NCBI RefSeq assembly: GCF_019279795.1 | Contig: NC_056739.1 | Location: forward strand, 15,757,292-15,821,291 | DNA length: 64,000 bases | Source: Protopterus annectens | Lineage: Eukaryota > Chordata > Ceratodontiformes > Protopteridae | Reading direction: 5' to 3' | Translations under genes and position numbers: made by a program | Part shown: one piece after another, positions 34,358 to 45,930 of the stretch | Layout of the letters: each line of letters opens with the position of its first letter | How positions within the stretch are numbered: the first letter of the stretch is position 1 | Notes under the pieces: generated by a model | Database searches by the model: none | The model's input: only the letters and a program-made list of their open reading frames with translations | Told to the model about the DNA's origin: nothing

Positions 34358-34904
34358 TCCTTATTTGACAGTCACTGTTTTTTAGAGATGATCTTCAAGC
34401 TAACTGATTTCCTAAAGGAGAAATTTCTTGGAGGGGTAGAAAACTGAAGGACTGAGAGGATGTGCCATCGTGGCCCAAATCTTCTCCATTGAGGTATGTC
34501 ACACAGAAGTCTCCTTCTTGAGAATAAAGTTGGGAAAGTAACTCTCCTACTTTTACCTTTCCCTGAGAATGACTGTAGGAAATAAGGAACTGTCTCAAAA
34601 GAAGCCATACAGTTATAACATTAGTGGCAGAGAAGATTGACAGAATTTTACAGTCTCATGAATAGCATTAAAATATTCCCATGTAAATATTTTATAATTA
34701 AATGGTAGGGGAACAAAAGGTTGTGCAGCAAGAGAAGTTGAAGGCACCAAATTTGGTGATACCCACATAACATCTTTTGACAGTACAGGTCCATGTGTGT
34801 GTTTAGTCATCTCCACCAATAAATATTCACTGCCTTGCTCCAAGCTGGAAGGCTTCTGAACCTGGAATACAAATTGTTCTTTGATCACCATGCCCTTTTT
34901 CATT
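34358..34904 (-). pseudogene. Coding-like sequence of unknown origin, part 2
   Basis: The minus strand is open at 34903-34613 (EQFVFQVQKPSSLEQG, LLVEMTKHTHGPVLSKDV, PFNYKIFTWEYFNAIHE) and again at 34598-34395 (GKVKVGELLSQLYSQEGDF, TYLNGEDLGHDG), with a TTATTTCCTACAG acceptor-like site between them near 34580. Composition looks like ordinary protein rather than retroelement. I do not recognise it. It may be a remnant host exon or a processed pseudogene, or chance. Confidence 0.35.
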
Positions 34905-35587
34905 GTGATGATATTAGTAAGGGTATGGTATCTGGGGCCATGGATGTGATCCCTTCACTGTATTTGGCACTTATTAGGCCAATCACAGAGTATAATGCCC
35001 TGGGATTGTACCAGCCCAAACACGTAACACAACTTGAATGACCACAGCGTTTCCTCACTAAGAGAATCAAGAGTCTAAATCATAAAAACTACACAGTCTT
35101 GCCTCTCGTCTTACTATCATAGAAGTTAGTGAGGGGCAATTTTTTCTTCTCATTCAGAGGCTCAACAGACTCAATCCTTTCTGATTTACTGAACATCCAC
35201 ATGACCAATGGTGGAATAAACACCACTCAAGAGATCTTAATCTCTTCTGCAACATAAATAGAACACGTTGGAAGGTTAGAGCTGTATCACAGAGAATACA
35301 CTTCTCTGAAATTATCTTCTTCTCAACATAAAGCAAAGTACTTCCCTTACTCTATTTAGTTGTAATCATGATTAATGGAGGGGAAAAATGCAAATACCTA
35401 TGGTTTACCACACTTGTCCCATATGGATAGGGGTAACATGTAAATGTTCTACTTGACTCTGGGTTATTCATACTTGAATTACAAGGATAAAACCTTCATG
35501 GGAATGCTTGGCTAGGCTTCTAAAGATCCTCACAAATCAACAGCCTAATAAGTATCTCAAAACCTATGAACCAATGATGCTACCAGT
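34905..35587 (+). mobile_element. CR1-like LINE 3' fragment
   Basis: LALIRPITEYNALGLYQPKHVTQLE (about 34965-35038) aligns with YLIRPIIEYNA...TRHLQQLE of the LINE at 41045-43575, followed by RFLTKRIKSLNH against KYLTKRITGLKQ. It ends near AACCTATGAACC, as the larger copy does. It interrupts the coding-like sequence around it. Confidence 0.8.
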
Positions 35588-35843
35588 TTTGTGAATAGCT
35601 GCTAGCCGATTAATCTTGTAAGAAGTGTGTAATGATGTTGAATATTTCTTAGGCATACTAATGACAGGATTTTGTTTCTCAGAAGTGAAATCTGTCAAAT
35701 ATACATCAATGCCTTTTGTGAAGTTCAAAAAGGAGTTGTGGTATAACTTATGTTTATTTTTATCTTTCCACTTCCTTTACAACAGCATTCTCTGTTGATT
35801 TATTTTTTCTTTATTCTCAAATCACCTGAAGTAGGAAAAAAAA
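35588..35843 (-). pseudogene. Coding-like sequence of unknown origin, part 1
   Basis: About 66 codons are open on the minus strand (HNSFLNFTKGIDVYLTDF, NPVISMPKKYSTSLHTS, YKINRLAAIHKTG) up to the CR1-like fragment. Together with 34904-34613 this gives over 150 stop-free codons broken only by that insertion. DIRS-G begins at 35844. Not recognised. Confidence 0.35.
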
Positions 35844-36156
35844 AGAAGTTATGTTCTTAGAATAACATTCCATCTGTGTTGTCGATCTTCATCTATACTT
35901 GACTCTTGGGTAATCAGTTCCAATCCATGGAACCGGTTCGATTGTTATACAGCTCGTGCCAGCTAAAAATCTCTCAAGCTAAGACTCAAAATGCCCCTCT
36001 CCAAATTACTTCCGATCGAGTTTGCAGCCATATAGACAGCGAGAAAAATCATAACCAAATACGAAAAAGTCATGTCCAAGGTGAAACCTAATAAAGAACC
36101 CAGGACAAGTGTTCGATCCTCTAGGAATTCACAGCAGGGGGACGGAGGGTGGGATG

Positions 36157-36258
36157 CCAAGAATAGATGAAGATCAACAACACAGATGGAATGTTATGGC
36201 AAGAACATAACTTCTTTATCAGATGTTGTCAGGCTTCATCTATTCTTGACTCTTGGGA
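36157..36258. other. Internal complementary region of DIRS-G
   Basis: Inverted 3' tip (ACACAGATGGAATGTTATGG, AACATAACTTCTT) joined to the inverted 5' tip (ATCAGATGTTGTCAGGCTTC). Confidence 0.8.
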
Positions 36259-36279
36259 CAGAGTCCCCAACTACTTTAG

Positions 36280-37270
36280 ATCCTGGGTGGCCCTATGGAA
36301 GGATTTCCTGAGAACCATAGAACCAAAGGAAGCTCTTCCCCTGCAGACCAATTTGTAATGAGTAATAAAGGTATGTGAAGTAGCCTATTTTGCTGCTGCG
36401 TATATCTCATTCATGGAAGCCTTACAATGGAACACCACTGAAGTGGCCATTGATCTGCTGGAATGCGCTCTCACAGGCACAGGTAACATGAGACTTTTTA
36501 TTATATATGTAAGTAATGCAGTCCCCTTGCCATTTTTGATAGGGTAACTTTGGAGACTGATTTCCCTAAAGTTATGCTGGAAAAGGATACAAACAACTGG
36601 TCTGATTTTCTAGAGTCTTTAGTCCTAAGATAGAAACGTAATTGTCTGCGAACTTCTGGCAAATGTAAGCAATATTCACCTTTGTTGGTAAAATTAGGAA
36701 AGAAAACAGGCAAGTTGATGGTTTGGTTAATGTTGAATTCTGAGACCACTTTGGAAGAAAGGCTGGATTAGTTCTGAGTGAAACTCTATCCTTATGAAAA
36801 ACTAAAATACAGGGTCTTTGAGCATAAAGCCTGAATCTCAGATACTCGTCTTGTGGAGGTAATGGCTCGGAGAAAAGACATTTCCCATTAAAGAAACTAA
36901 GCTGCATGTCACTGCTGGCTCAAAGGGAGGAAGCACCAGTGACTGAAGAACAAGTCAGATCCCATGGGGGTAGAGGGTCTTTAAAAGGAGGTTTTAAATG
37001 CAGGGTTCCTTTGAGGAATACTTTACATAATATATGTGAAATCAGAGGAAGGTCCTTGAATCCATTATGGAACTTAGAGATGGCAGCTAATTTGACCTTA
37101 ATCGTGGAGGTGGAAGCTCCTTGATTAAAAAGAAGGACTAGAAATTCTAGAACTCCTTCCACTGGAGCGGAGAAAAGGTTGAGTTTATTATCACAAGCGC
37201 AGGTTGAAAATATCTTCCACTTACTAAAGTAGAGTTTCCTGCTGGATGGTCAATGGGAAGCCAGCAGAAT
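36280..37270 (-). pseudogene. DIRS-G tyrosine recombinase, decayed
   Basis: HSSR replaces HSTR near 36465, and TFITHYKL with the catalytic Tyr lies near 36360. The middle is in 36749-36501 (RRQLRFYLRTKDSRKSDQLF), the N-terminal part in 37162-36920 (LEFLVLLFNQGASTSTIKVKLAAISKFH). Frameshifts separate each piece. Confidence 0.8.
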
Positions 37271-38940
37271 TTTCTGCACTGGGGAAGGTAAGTCATTATG
37301 CCTGGCGACTAGCAGAATTGGAGGAACCAAGCTGTCAGCTTGAGATTTTGATGGGTGGGATGCAGCAGTCCCTGAGGGTGAGAGAGCAGGTCTGGAACTG
37401 AGTCCAGAATCCATGGACAGTGAACTAGATGAGTCATGGGAAGGGGAACCAAAATTGGTGAGGCCAATAGGGTGCAATGAGGATCACTTTGCTTCTCAAC
37501 CTGGCTGCTTTCTTGAGAAAGAGAGGAATTAGAGGGAAGGTGGAAAAAGCACACAGGAGTCCCAGGGGCCAATCGAGGAGAACAGTATCCCTCTGTGACT
37601 CTCCCCGGGGGGGGGGGGGATTAAGGCAACATAACCTCTGCACTTGTTTTGGGGTGATGCAAATAGGTCACAGCAAGGCTGGCCCCAGCGATGGAAAATC
37701 TTCCTCACTATACTGGGATTGAGAGACCACTAGTGAGGTAGCAGAATGTATCTGCTTAGTTTGTCTGGTATCATGTTTGAGCTCCCAAAGATGTGAGCTG
37801 CTATCACAAAATGGTTGGAGGAAACTGCCCATTGCCACACTCAAAGAGCTTCTCAACACAGGGGGGTAAGGACTTGGTTCTACCCTGTTTGTTGATGTAC
37901 CAGACCATAGACATGTTGTCTGACTGAATTGCAATGGTTCCTAGAGGGAGGACAGACTGAAAGGCTTGCAACGCTAACAGCACTGCCCTCAACTCCAGAA
38001 TACTGATATGAAGGTTGGCATCTATCGGGGACCAAGTGCCTTAGACTGTTTTTCCCAGATAATGCCCCTCAACCCCATATGGAAGGCTTTCATGGTCACT
38101 ATGGCCTTGGGTTGAGGAGGGACAAAGGGGCAGCCTAAAAGGGTTTATTCTGTTTCCATCCACCAGGCCAGATCATTTTTACAGTGACTGGTGATAAGAA
38201 TGGGGTAGGTCATTGGATGGGTTAGAACAGACCATTGTAATGCTAGAAGCCATTATAGTAGCTGCATGTGGAATCTTGCTAGTGGGACCCGAGTGATGGT
38301 CAGTGCCATGGAACCCAATGCTCAAAGGACTAGTAGCACTGGGACTCTGATTCTGCAGAGAATAGCATGTACTTGGGATTTTTTATCTTTTGTAATCTGT
38401 GCTGAGGAAGGGAGGCTACACATAAGATGGTGTTCAAATGAGCTCTTATGAATTCTAGATCTTGAGAGGGGCTTAGCTGGGATTTTGACTGTGACTGTGA
38501 TGCCCAGGTGCACAAACAAATACAGAATGAATTCTGTTGCTTGAAGCAGTAGATGCCTGATGGAAGCGGTGATGAGCCAGTCGTCTAGATATGGAATCAC
38601 CAAGAATCCGTGCAATCTCAAGTGAGGTGTTACTGCTGCCATACATTTGGTGAACACCCTGGGGGGCTATTGTGAGGCCAAAAGGAACTGTAAGTGACTG
38701 GCTTTTAGCTGAAAGCAGAGAAACCTTCTGGAGCATTTGTCCATCTTTATGAGGTAATACGTGTCTTGAAGGTCTACATATCATATCCAATCATTTTCCT
38801 CTAGAAAGAGAAGTATAGACTGAACCCTGACCATCCGGAATTTTGATTGTCAAACAAATTTGTTTAGAAGGCTGAGATCCAGAATTGGCTTCCAGTCCCT
38901 TGTCGTTTTTGGCACTAAAAAAAACTTTAATTAAAATTGG
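37270..38940 (-). pseudogene. DIRS-G RT / RNase H / methyltransferase-like, decayed
   Basis: RT: FTKCMAAVTPHLRLHG and IPYLDDWLITASIRH at 38657-38560. RNase H: MRAVLLALQAFQSVLPLGTIAIQSDNMSMVWYINKQGR at 37992-37880 with the TDN box changed to SDN. Downstream LLCAFSTFPLIPLF and LIAPYWPHQFWF lie at 37643-37440. RT starts inside the deletion joint. Confidence 0.8.
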
Positions 38941-39475
38941 ACCTTGTTCTGGGTATATAGAGAGGTTCACTTTTTGGAAACGAAGGTGTGTGTAATACCT
39001 GCTGTGGTGCAGTCAGAGATGTCGGCACCGAGTGCGAGGCTGAAGGAGTCTGTGCAGACGCTGATGGCACCAAAGAGGCTGGTGCCAAGGAGGAATGCCA
39101 TTCCGAGAGCTTTGGAATCTTAGTTTTTGGTTCTGAAGATGAACCAGTGAAAGACAGCTTATGTGTGTTTGCTATCGGTGCCAATGGAGAAGATGGTACC
39201 GACAGACTAGGCTAAGAACCAGAGGCATTTGGAACTGTATCGGCCTTGGAGAAGGCTTCTTCAAAGGGGGTCTTAATAAGCTCTTTAAGAATTAATTTGT
39301 TTTGTTGTTCTACCAAGGCCCTAGTTCTGAAAGCCTGGCAGATTGAGAACTCCAGGTCTAAATGTGGAGCACCTAGATGATAAACACAGGCAGAGTGTCT
39401 GTTGGAATTTGGTATTTTCTGCCCACAGTCCTGGCACTGCTTAAAACCAGTCATGCCTTTGGACTTGTCTGCCAT
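38940..39475 (-). pseudogene. DIRS-G gag N-terminal remnant
   Basis: Starts MADKSKGMTGF. The Cys cluster is FKQCQDCGQK, CVYHLG, SICQAF, with some Cys lost relative to DIRS-C. After a stop near 39212 a Ser/Pro-rich stretch continues to 38940, where the deletion joins RT. The DNA carries GGCACCGA and GGTACCGA octamers. Confidence 0.75.
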
Positions 39476-39891
39476 GCGGACAACTAAGAAAAAAGGGGTC
39501 ACAAGCAGAACTGTAGAAACACCTGGCATGCACGCACTCACATGCACACACACAAGGGATAGAAGAGAAATTCTACAACAATTGTAGATAGAACTACCTA
39601 AAAAAAGGTAAAAAAAAGAAAAATGTTAGAAGAAATAGAATATTACCAACAATGGTAAACCTAACGTTAGAGAGGAAGGATATAGAGGGTACTACCAGCT
39701 ATGGTAGGTGAAAGGATACCCATGGGTATGGAAAAACTCACTCGCAAAAAAAAAAAAGTGGATAGTGATGAGAATACAAAGGTTTTCAGTAAAACAGGAG
39801 AAAGGAAAGTAGAAAAGACTAATACATTTTAGAAGTTTACTAAGCTGCGAAAGGAGAGTTGGCTGATGCGTCTTGCAACAAGAGTGCCAAG

Positions 39892-40051
39892 CAAGATCTG
39901 AAAAAATTTTAATTTAGACAGGGCATTGTGGGAAGAGCCTTAGCTCAAGAGATTTTTGGCTGGGCCGAGCTGTATAACAGCTGAACCAGTTCCAAGGATC
40001 AGAACCAATTACCCAAGAGTCAAGAATAGATGAAGACTGACAACATCAGAT
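39892..40051 (-). repeat. 5' inverted terminal repeat of DIRS-G
   Basis: Inverted relative of 35844-36024, ending CTGACAACATCAGAT. It is followed after three bases by the 3' ITR of DIRS-H. Confidence 0.85.
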
Positions 40052-40054
40052 TAA

Positions 40055-40319
40055 AAGTTATGTACTCACCACAACTATGCATCTGTGTTGTCCATCTTCA
40101 TCCTTCCTCAACTAATGGGTTTCACATCTGACCTCGGATTCTGCTCAGCAACATTTACTTACATGCTCAGGTCCACCTCTTGAGATTCTCTCTTTACCCA
40201 TAATGCCCCAGAACCCTATACCACCTCAAATCAAGGTTGTCCCAAACGCAGAAAGACTAACCACAGATTAATACAGAAGGAAAGCCAAAAGGAAAGATAG
40301 GGGCTCAAACATAAAAAAA
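40055..40319 (-). mobile_element. DIRS-H, 3' ITR stub
   Basis: A 3' ITR (AAGTTATGTACTCACCAC onward) and about 80 bp of adjacent sequence remain before another DIRS 3' end begins. The hairpin position reads CACATCTGACCTCGGATTCTG. The rest of this element was either displaced by DIRS-I or lost. Confidence 0.75.
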
Positions 40320-40635
40320 AAAAGTTATGTACTCACCATAATGTTCCATCTGTGCTGTCCATTTTCATTCTTCCTCCACAGTTGGGTTCAGATTTGATCC
40401 TTAGATCCAACTTGGCTGATTCTTCCAGATTATACAGTACTTGAAGCTCCTCCCTTTACCCACAATGCTCCAGCCACCTAACATACCTCAGATCTAGTTT
40501 GTTGTCCACAGATTTATAGAGCAGTGGTAATTAAGAAAAGAATGGAAGCTGGAGCTCAATCAAGGAACAGAGGTTCCTCCAACACTCTTCAATCTATCCT
40601 GGAGTAAAACAAGAAGGGGGTTTGGTAGGTGTGAA

Positions 40636-40731
40636 GCTGAAGAAGAATGGAACTGGACAACACAGATGGAATGTTATGGTGAGTGCATAACTTTTTAAGC
40701 TGATATTGTCATTTTCATTGATTACTCACCA
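40636..40731. other. Internal complementary region of DIRS-I
   Basis: Inverted 3' tip (ACACAGATGGAATGTTATGG) plus the inverted 5' tip (GCTGATATTGTCATTTTCATT). It is the only trace of the 5' terminus of this element in the window. Confidence 0.75.
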
Positions 40732-40759
40732 GTTTGGATAGATTCCCCAGCTACCTAAA

Positions 40760-41044
40760 TCCTGAGAGGACTCTAAGGAAGGATATTCTGGAGCATAACT
40801 GAAACAAAGGCGGCTCTTCCCCTAGAAACCAGATCCAACTTGTAATGAGCAATAAAAGTATAAGGGTTAGCCCAATTTTCAACTGCACACATATCATCCA
40901 AGGAAGTTCTAGACAAAAAGGAATGGGCCTCATGGAATGGGCTCCTGCAGCCTCTGGTGAAGGCAAACCCACCTTCTCATAAAGAAAGGTAATACAATCA
41001 GTCAACAATTTGGCCAAATTCACTTTAGATACTGGTTTGCCTAG
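40760..41044 (-). pseudogene. DIRS-I tyrosine recombinase, C-terminal part
   Basis: HSMR in place of HSTR lies near 40940, and the TFIAHYKLD-like Tyr box near 40850 is reached by a frameshift. It ends at the CR1-like LINE; the N-terminal part continues at 43576-44400. Confidence 0.7.
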
Positions 41045-41059
41045 TTTTGAATCACAAAA

Positions 41060-41882
41060 AGGGACAACCTGTGAGAGATGTGCTTACATAGCCAAACTGG
41101 AAGTAAAGCTCTCTCCAGCCAAGATTGTGCTAGACAGTCAAGAGGAGAAAGTTAACACCTGCACTACACCTCAAGCAACACATAGCCCTTTAAAACCCAC
41201 ACCATCAACACCCACACATAGCAACACTAAACCCACATATGCAGAGGCCCTTAACATTAACCTGTCCAAGCAACAAGAACCTCCGAAGCTGAAACACAAA
41301 CACCAGTCACAACCAAAGTGACACATAACTCACAACACAAGTGTGCCACCCAACAGCCCTAAGGCAAGACAACATACCCAACACTTTAGTCATAGGTGGC
41401 TCTATAGTCAGGCACACTGATGTCCCACTCACCAGGCTGAGCAAGGAGAAAATTACAGTCAGCTGCCTGTTGGGTGCCAGGATTCGCCACATTACGCATG
41501 TACTCAAGTCACTCCACAACAAGTAAAAATATGACTCTGTCATGTCCATGTTGGAGTGGATGACTTGAGACGTACCTCCCTGGACTACATGAAAAGAGAC
41601 ATGGCAGAGCTCTTGGATCATGTGGCCCAGGCAGGTATGACCCTAGCCCTGAGTAGCATCCTGCCTTCGCCCAGAATTATGCCACAGTATAAAGACAAAA
41701 TGACTGACTTCAACAACTGGCTAAGCTTCTGGTGTCATTCAAAGGGGATCCAGTATCTGCCTGCCTGGGACGACATGATAGACAAACCACAATGCATTGC
41801 CAGAGATGGTCTGCACCTGTCACCCCTGGGATTCAGGTTACTGGCTAAAGCTCTTGGCTTGCCCCTATACTGCCTTTTTTAG
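41060..41882 (+). pseudogene. CR1-like ORF1, Cys motif and SGNH esterase domain
   Basis: A short Cys motif (TCERCAYIAKLE) is followed by a Thr/Pro-rich linker. After a stop at 41320 the esterase begins in another frame: LVIGGSIVRHTDV (the Ser block) at 41389-41427, HVGVDDLR near 41555, and DGLHLSPLGFRLLAKAL at 41805-41855 supplying the Asp-His pair. The domain acts on esters or lipids in related LINEs; its role in transposition is not settled. Frameshifts inactivate it. Confidence 0.8.
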
Positions 41883-41924
41883 GCAAGGTTCAAAGGGCAA
41901 AACCACCACCATAACAGATACAAG

Positions 41925-43490
41925 CATGCAAAATCTGAAAGTAATGCTACTCAATGCTAGAAGTCTAAACCTCAAAATGCACTCTCTCGAGGCACTCCTA
42001 AAAATGGAGAACATTGATATCTGTGCAGTAACTGAGACCTGGTTCAAGACTCCAGAGAGCACCCCTGCAATACCAGGCTACAATTCTTACCACACTTTTC
42101 GGCCACCAAACCAAGACCGAAACACTAAAGGTGGAGGAGTGTACATATTCACCAAGGATATTCACACTACCGTCCCATCCGTCTGACAAGCCTGATCTGC
42201 AAGGGCATGGAACGCATTATCATGGAACTTATAAACAAAGACATTGGCAACCTTCAAACACTGGACCCCACCCAGTTTGGGTTTGTGAAGGGCCAATCTT
42301 GTCTCCTGAACCTGATTGGATTTCTTCAAATCAGTCTCCAGAGCTGTGGACGAGGGTAAGGCAGTCCACACAGCTTATCTGGACCTCGCCAAGGCCTTCA
42401 ACACCATCCCCCACTCTGGAATCATAGAAAAACTTACTAAGCTGGGCATAAATCCCTTTGTCACTCGATGGGTTGCCAACTGGCTTACTGACAGAACCCA
42501 GACTGTAAAAGTAGCTGACTCCAAATCCATCTCCCGACAAGTGACAAGTGGAGTACCTCAGGGTCAGTCCTGGGACCTCTCTTGTTTGGCATCTACTTCT
42601 CTGAAGTACAGGCCAACACTAAGGGACTCTGGCTAACAAAGTTTGCAGATGACTGCAAACTGGGAGCCATTACTGAATCCCCAAATTATGTGGATATTCT
42701 ACAAAAGGGCCTTACAGAAAGAGATGTTTGGTGCCGGAGCCATGGGCTCAACCTTAATGTCAAGAAATGTATAGTTATCCCTTTTGGGAAAAAACATGTA
42801 CCCATGAATTGCCACATAGGTGGCAGTACACTAAACACCAAAAGTGTGATGAGAGACTTAGCGGCACAGGTGGACAGTGGTCTCACCTTCGATAACCACA
42901 TCACCACAACAGTCAGGAAATCCTTCAGTGTAGCACACCTCATCACTAAGGGCTTTTCATCCAGAAAAAAGGTCATTGTCCCACTGTACTCATACCTCAT
43001 TAGACCCATTATAGAGTACAACGCCCCGTTTGGTATGTACCTCACAAGACATCTACAACAGCTGGAAAGGCCGCAGAAATACCTCACTAAAAGAATCACA
43101 GGCCTAAAGCAGATGCCCTATGCTGACCATCTAAAAAAACCTCCAGCTATACTCTGTGGCATATCGTCTACTCAGAGGTGATCTCTGCTTAACATACAAG
43201 GCCATGTCAAACCCTGAGCTGTTGGACATGCTCTCCTAAAAGAAATCCCAATCCCTCAGAGCCACACGCTCCAGGGATCTAAACCTTGTCATCAAAATGA
43301 ACACAATATGCTGGAGGGATAGGTTCCTGACCCAGAGACTCCCCATACTCTGGAACAGATTGCCCACACCTGTCAAGCAGAGCGCCTCCTTGGCCCTCTT
43401 CAAAAGGAACCTTGACGATTGGAAGGGAGATGGGAAATTCACCCCAGGGATCACGTCAGTCACCCTGCTAGACAGGGGTCCAGGGAAGTA
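41925..43490 (+). pseudogene. CR1-like ORF2, endonuclease start fused to RT by a deletion
   Basis: The endonuclease opens with VMLLNARSLNLKMHSLE and AVTETWFKTPE (AP-endonuclease N and E residues), but stops at about 42175. There the next frame reads RPIRLTSLICKGMERI, the RT finger region. RT then has AYLDLAKAFNTIPHSG, VTSGVPQG and KFADDCKLG (42640-42666) with the catalytic Asp pair. The C terminus ends near 43490. The deletion removes most of the endonuclease and the linker. Confidence 0.85.
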
Positions 43491-43575
43491 AATATTGTGG
43501 GAAGAAATATCCAGGGAATTGTTTGGCTAGGCTTGTATAGGCCCTTGGGCCGATAGCTTAGTACCAACCTATGAA

Positions 43576-45647
43576 ACACTTTTTCAGATTTTCTCAAATC
43601 TTTGGTTCTGTGAAAGTAGAAGCATAAATGTCTGTGAACATCTAAAAGCTGTAACATACAGCCTCCTTCGTTTAAAAAGTTAGAAAAAAAGACTAGGAGG
43701 TTGATGACCTTATTATTAGATTCAAACATCACCTTTGGTAAAAAGGAAGGATTAATCCATTAAGAAACACTATCCCTGGGAAAACTAAATAAGCAGATTT
43801 AGAAGACAGTGCTTGAAGTTCAGACACTCTTCTGGCAGAAGTGATAACTAGAAAAACAGTTTTCCAGGCCAAAAAAATTCAGATCAGATTTAGCTGATGG
43901 TTGAATGGGTGATGAGTCAAGGCCTGATGAACAATATTTAGATCTCATGAAGAAGTAGGATCCTTTAAATGAGGTCTAAATAAGTAGGTTCCTATGAGAA
44001 AGACTTTACAAAGCTTGGAGGAAGAATTATCTACTCCTATATGAAAGCTGAAATGGCTAACTGTACTCTGATAGCTAGCACCCTCATTGAAAATTGTAGC
44101 TAAAAAGTGAAGAGCCTTTAAAATTGGTGCGGAAAGAGGGTCTAAATTCTTTCTATGCACCCAAGAAACAAATCTTTTCCATTTATTTTTGTACATTTTT
44201 TCTAGTGAAAGTTTTAATGGGAAGATAACTGAATATGACAGATGGGAGAGGAGAGCCTGGGCTGTCTAGCAATTAATGGAACTAAAACTATATGTCCAGC
44301 TTGAGGCCTGAAACTTCTGGATGAGTCATGTCTGTCAGGTGAGACAGGAGGTCTGGTGTTGGATCTAGAATCCAGGGCGAGTACAGAAGATGAGAACAAA
44401 AGAAGGGAAACCAGTTCTGATGAGGCTAGTAAGGGGCAATGAGGATAACTGAGCTCTTCAATCGAGATGCTTTCTGGAGAAATTTGTGAATGAGAGGTAA
44501 TGAAGAATAAGCATATAGAATACCGGAGGACAAGTCTGAAATACAGTATCCGTCAGGGACTCCCCCAGTGGGAGGATTAGGACAAAGAACCTGATGCACT
44601 TGTTGTTGAGGGGAGATGTGAAAAGGTTGAGCATGGTTGGCCTCATTGATGAGAAATAATCTCTGCCGTGTTGTTATTAAGAGACCACTCACAAGGCATC
44701 AGAATGGGCCTGCTTAACCTGTCTGCAATCATGCTGGAGTTCTGCAGGATGTGCATTGCTATCAGAAAGCAATTGGAGGGGATTGTCCACTTCCATACTC
44801 TCATAGCTTCTCGACAAAGAGGGTAAGATCTGGTTTCTCCTTGTTTCTTGATGCACCAGACCACCAACATATCGTCTGTCTAAATCGCAAGAGTCCCTGT
44901 CAGGAGAGTGTCTTGAAAGGTCTGCAGTGCTAGGAGGATCGCTCTCATTTGATACGCATCTTGGCCTTTTCAGGGTACCATATGCCTTGTACTGTCCTTC
45001 CCAAGAAATGCCCCCCATCCAATCTCAGAGGCGTCCATGGTCACTGTGACCTTGGGTTGATGGAGAACAAAGTGACAATCTTTTTGCATTTGACAGGAGT
45101 AAATCCACCAGAGAAAGTAATTCTTGCAAGCTTGCAATACCTTGACCAGCCTGGATAATGGGTGTTGGAGAACAGACCACTGAGTTGCAAGTGTCCACTG
45201 GAGGACTCTCATATGTGAACTGGCCAGTGTTACAAGAGTGATTGCCTCTGACATGGATCCCAAGGCTTTAGTATCAGACACCCTTGAAGAGAAGACTTCT
45301 GAATTATCTGTTTGACCCGAAATTGAAAGGTTTGAATCCAAGACAGATGGAGAGAATCTATTTGATTGGCTATACTGAAATGAGCAACAACTGAGATTTG
45401 TTGTAATTGACTGATAACACCAGAAGTGAGCACAGTTGGAGTAAGAAGTATTTTATTTGAATTAGTTGATGCCTGGTAGGAGCAGTCAGGTGCCAGTATT
45501 CTGGTTACGGAAACACTCAGAATCCCAGCAGTCTCAGGTGAGCTGCTATGACTGCCATACACTTGGTGAACACCCTTGGGGGTTGTGGTGAGACCAAAGG
45601 TAATGCTCTGAACTGGTAATGACCGACTCCCAGCAGAAAGCATAAAG
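43576..45647 (-). pseudogene. DIRS-I YR N-terminus, methyltransferase-like, RNase H and RT part
   Basis: YR: MYKNKWKRFVSWVHRKNLDPLSAP at 44196-44125, with the middle at 43732-43600. Methyltransferase-like: YAYSSLPLIHKFLQKASRL, VILIAPY (44580-44426). RNase H: LVVWCIKKQGETRSYPLCREAMRVW at 44870-44790 and MIADRLSRPI. RT: an FGLTTTPKGVHQVYGS region (45600-45540). Very decayed. DIRS-J cuts RT at 45648. Confidence 0.75.
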
Positions 45648-45817
45648 AGTTATGTACTTACCATAACTTGGCATCTGTGCTATCCAATGCCATTATTCAT
45701 CACAGATGGGTCTTGGATCTGACCTTGGGTCTGAGCCAGCAACTGTCAGACAGATCCAGAGCTCTAGCTCCTCCTCTTCCCATAATACCCTGCTATACTT
45801 TACTCTCAGATCTAGTT
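45648..45817 (-). repeat. 3' inverted terminal repeat of DIRS-J
   Basis: Starts AGTTATGTACTTACC. The hairpin position reads GGATCTGACCTTGGGTCTGA at 45715-45734. Inverted match to 51377-51524. Confidence 0.85.
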
Positions 45818-45930
45818 ACTAAGGCAATGGGAAAGCATAGGAATTGTTAAAAAACAAAAATATTCCAACATATCAACCATTCCAGCTAACCAGAACCCCC
45901 AGAAGGAAGGGGAAAGAAGGGTGGGAATGT

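Larger units (their letters stand above)
35844..40051 (-). mobile_element. DIRS-G, internally deleted DIRS element
   Basis: ITRs at 35844-36024 and 39892-40051, with an ICR at 36157-36258. Coding order is kept, but the C-terminal half of gag and the start of RT are missing: gag runs straight into RT at about 38940. At 4.2 kb it is about 2 kb short. Confidence 0.88.
41045..43575 (+). mobile_element. CR1-like LINE with esterase-type ORF1
   Basis: In plus-strand order: ORF1 start with CERCAYIAKLE, an SGNH-esterase-like domain, an AP-type endonuclease start, RT, and a 3' end reading GGCTTGTATAGGCCCTTGGG before AACCTATGAAAC. Such esterase ORF1s are known in CR1 and L2 LINEs. It is 5' truncated, with frameshifts in ORF1 and an internal deletion in ORF2. 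Inserted in the YR of DIRS-I. Confidence 0.85.
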
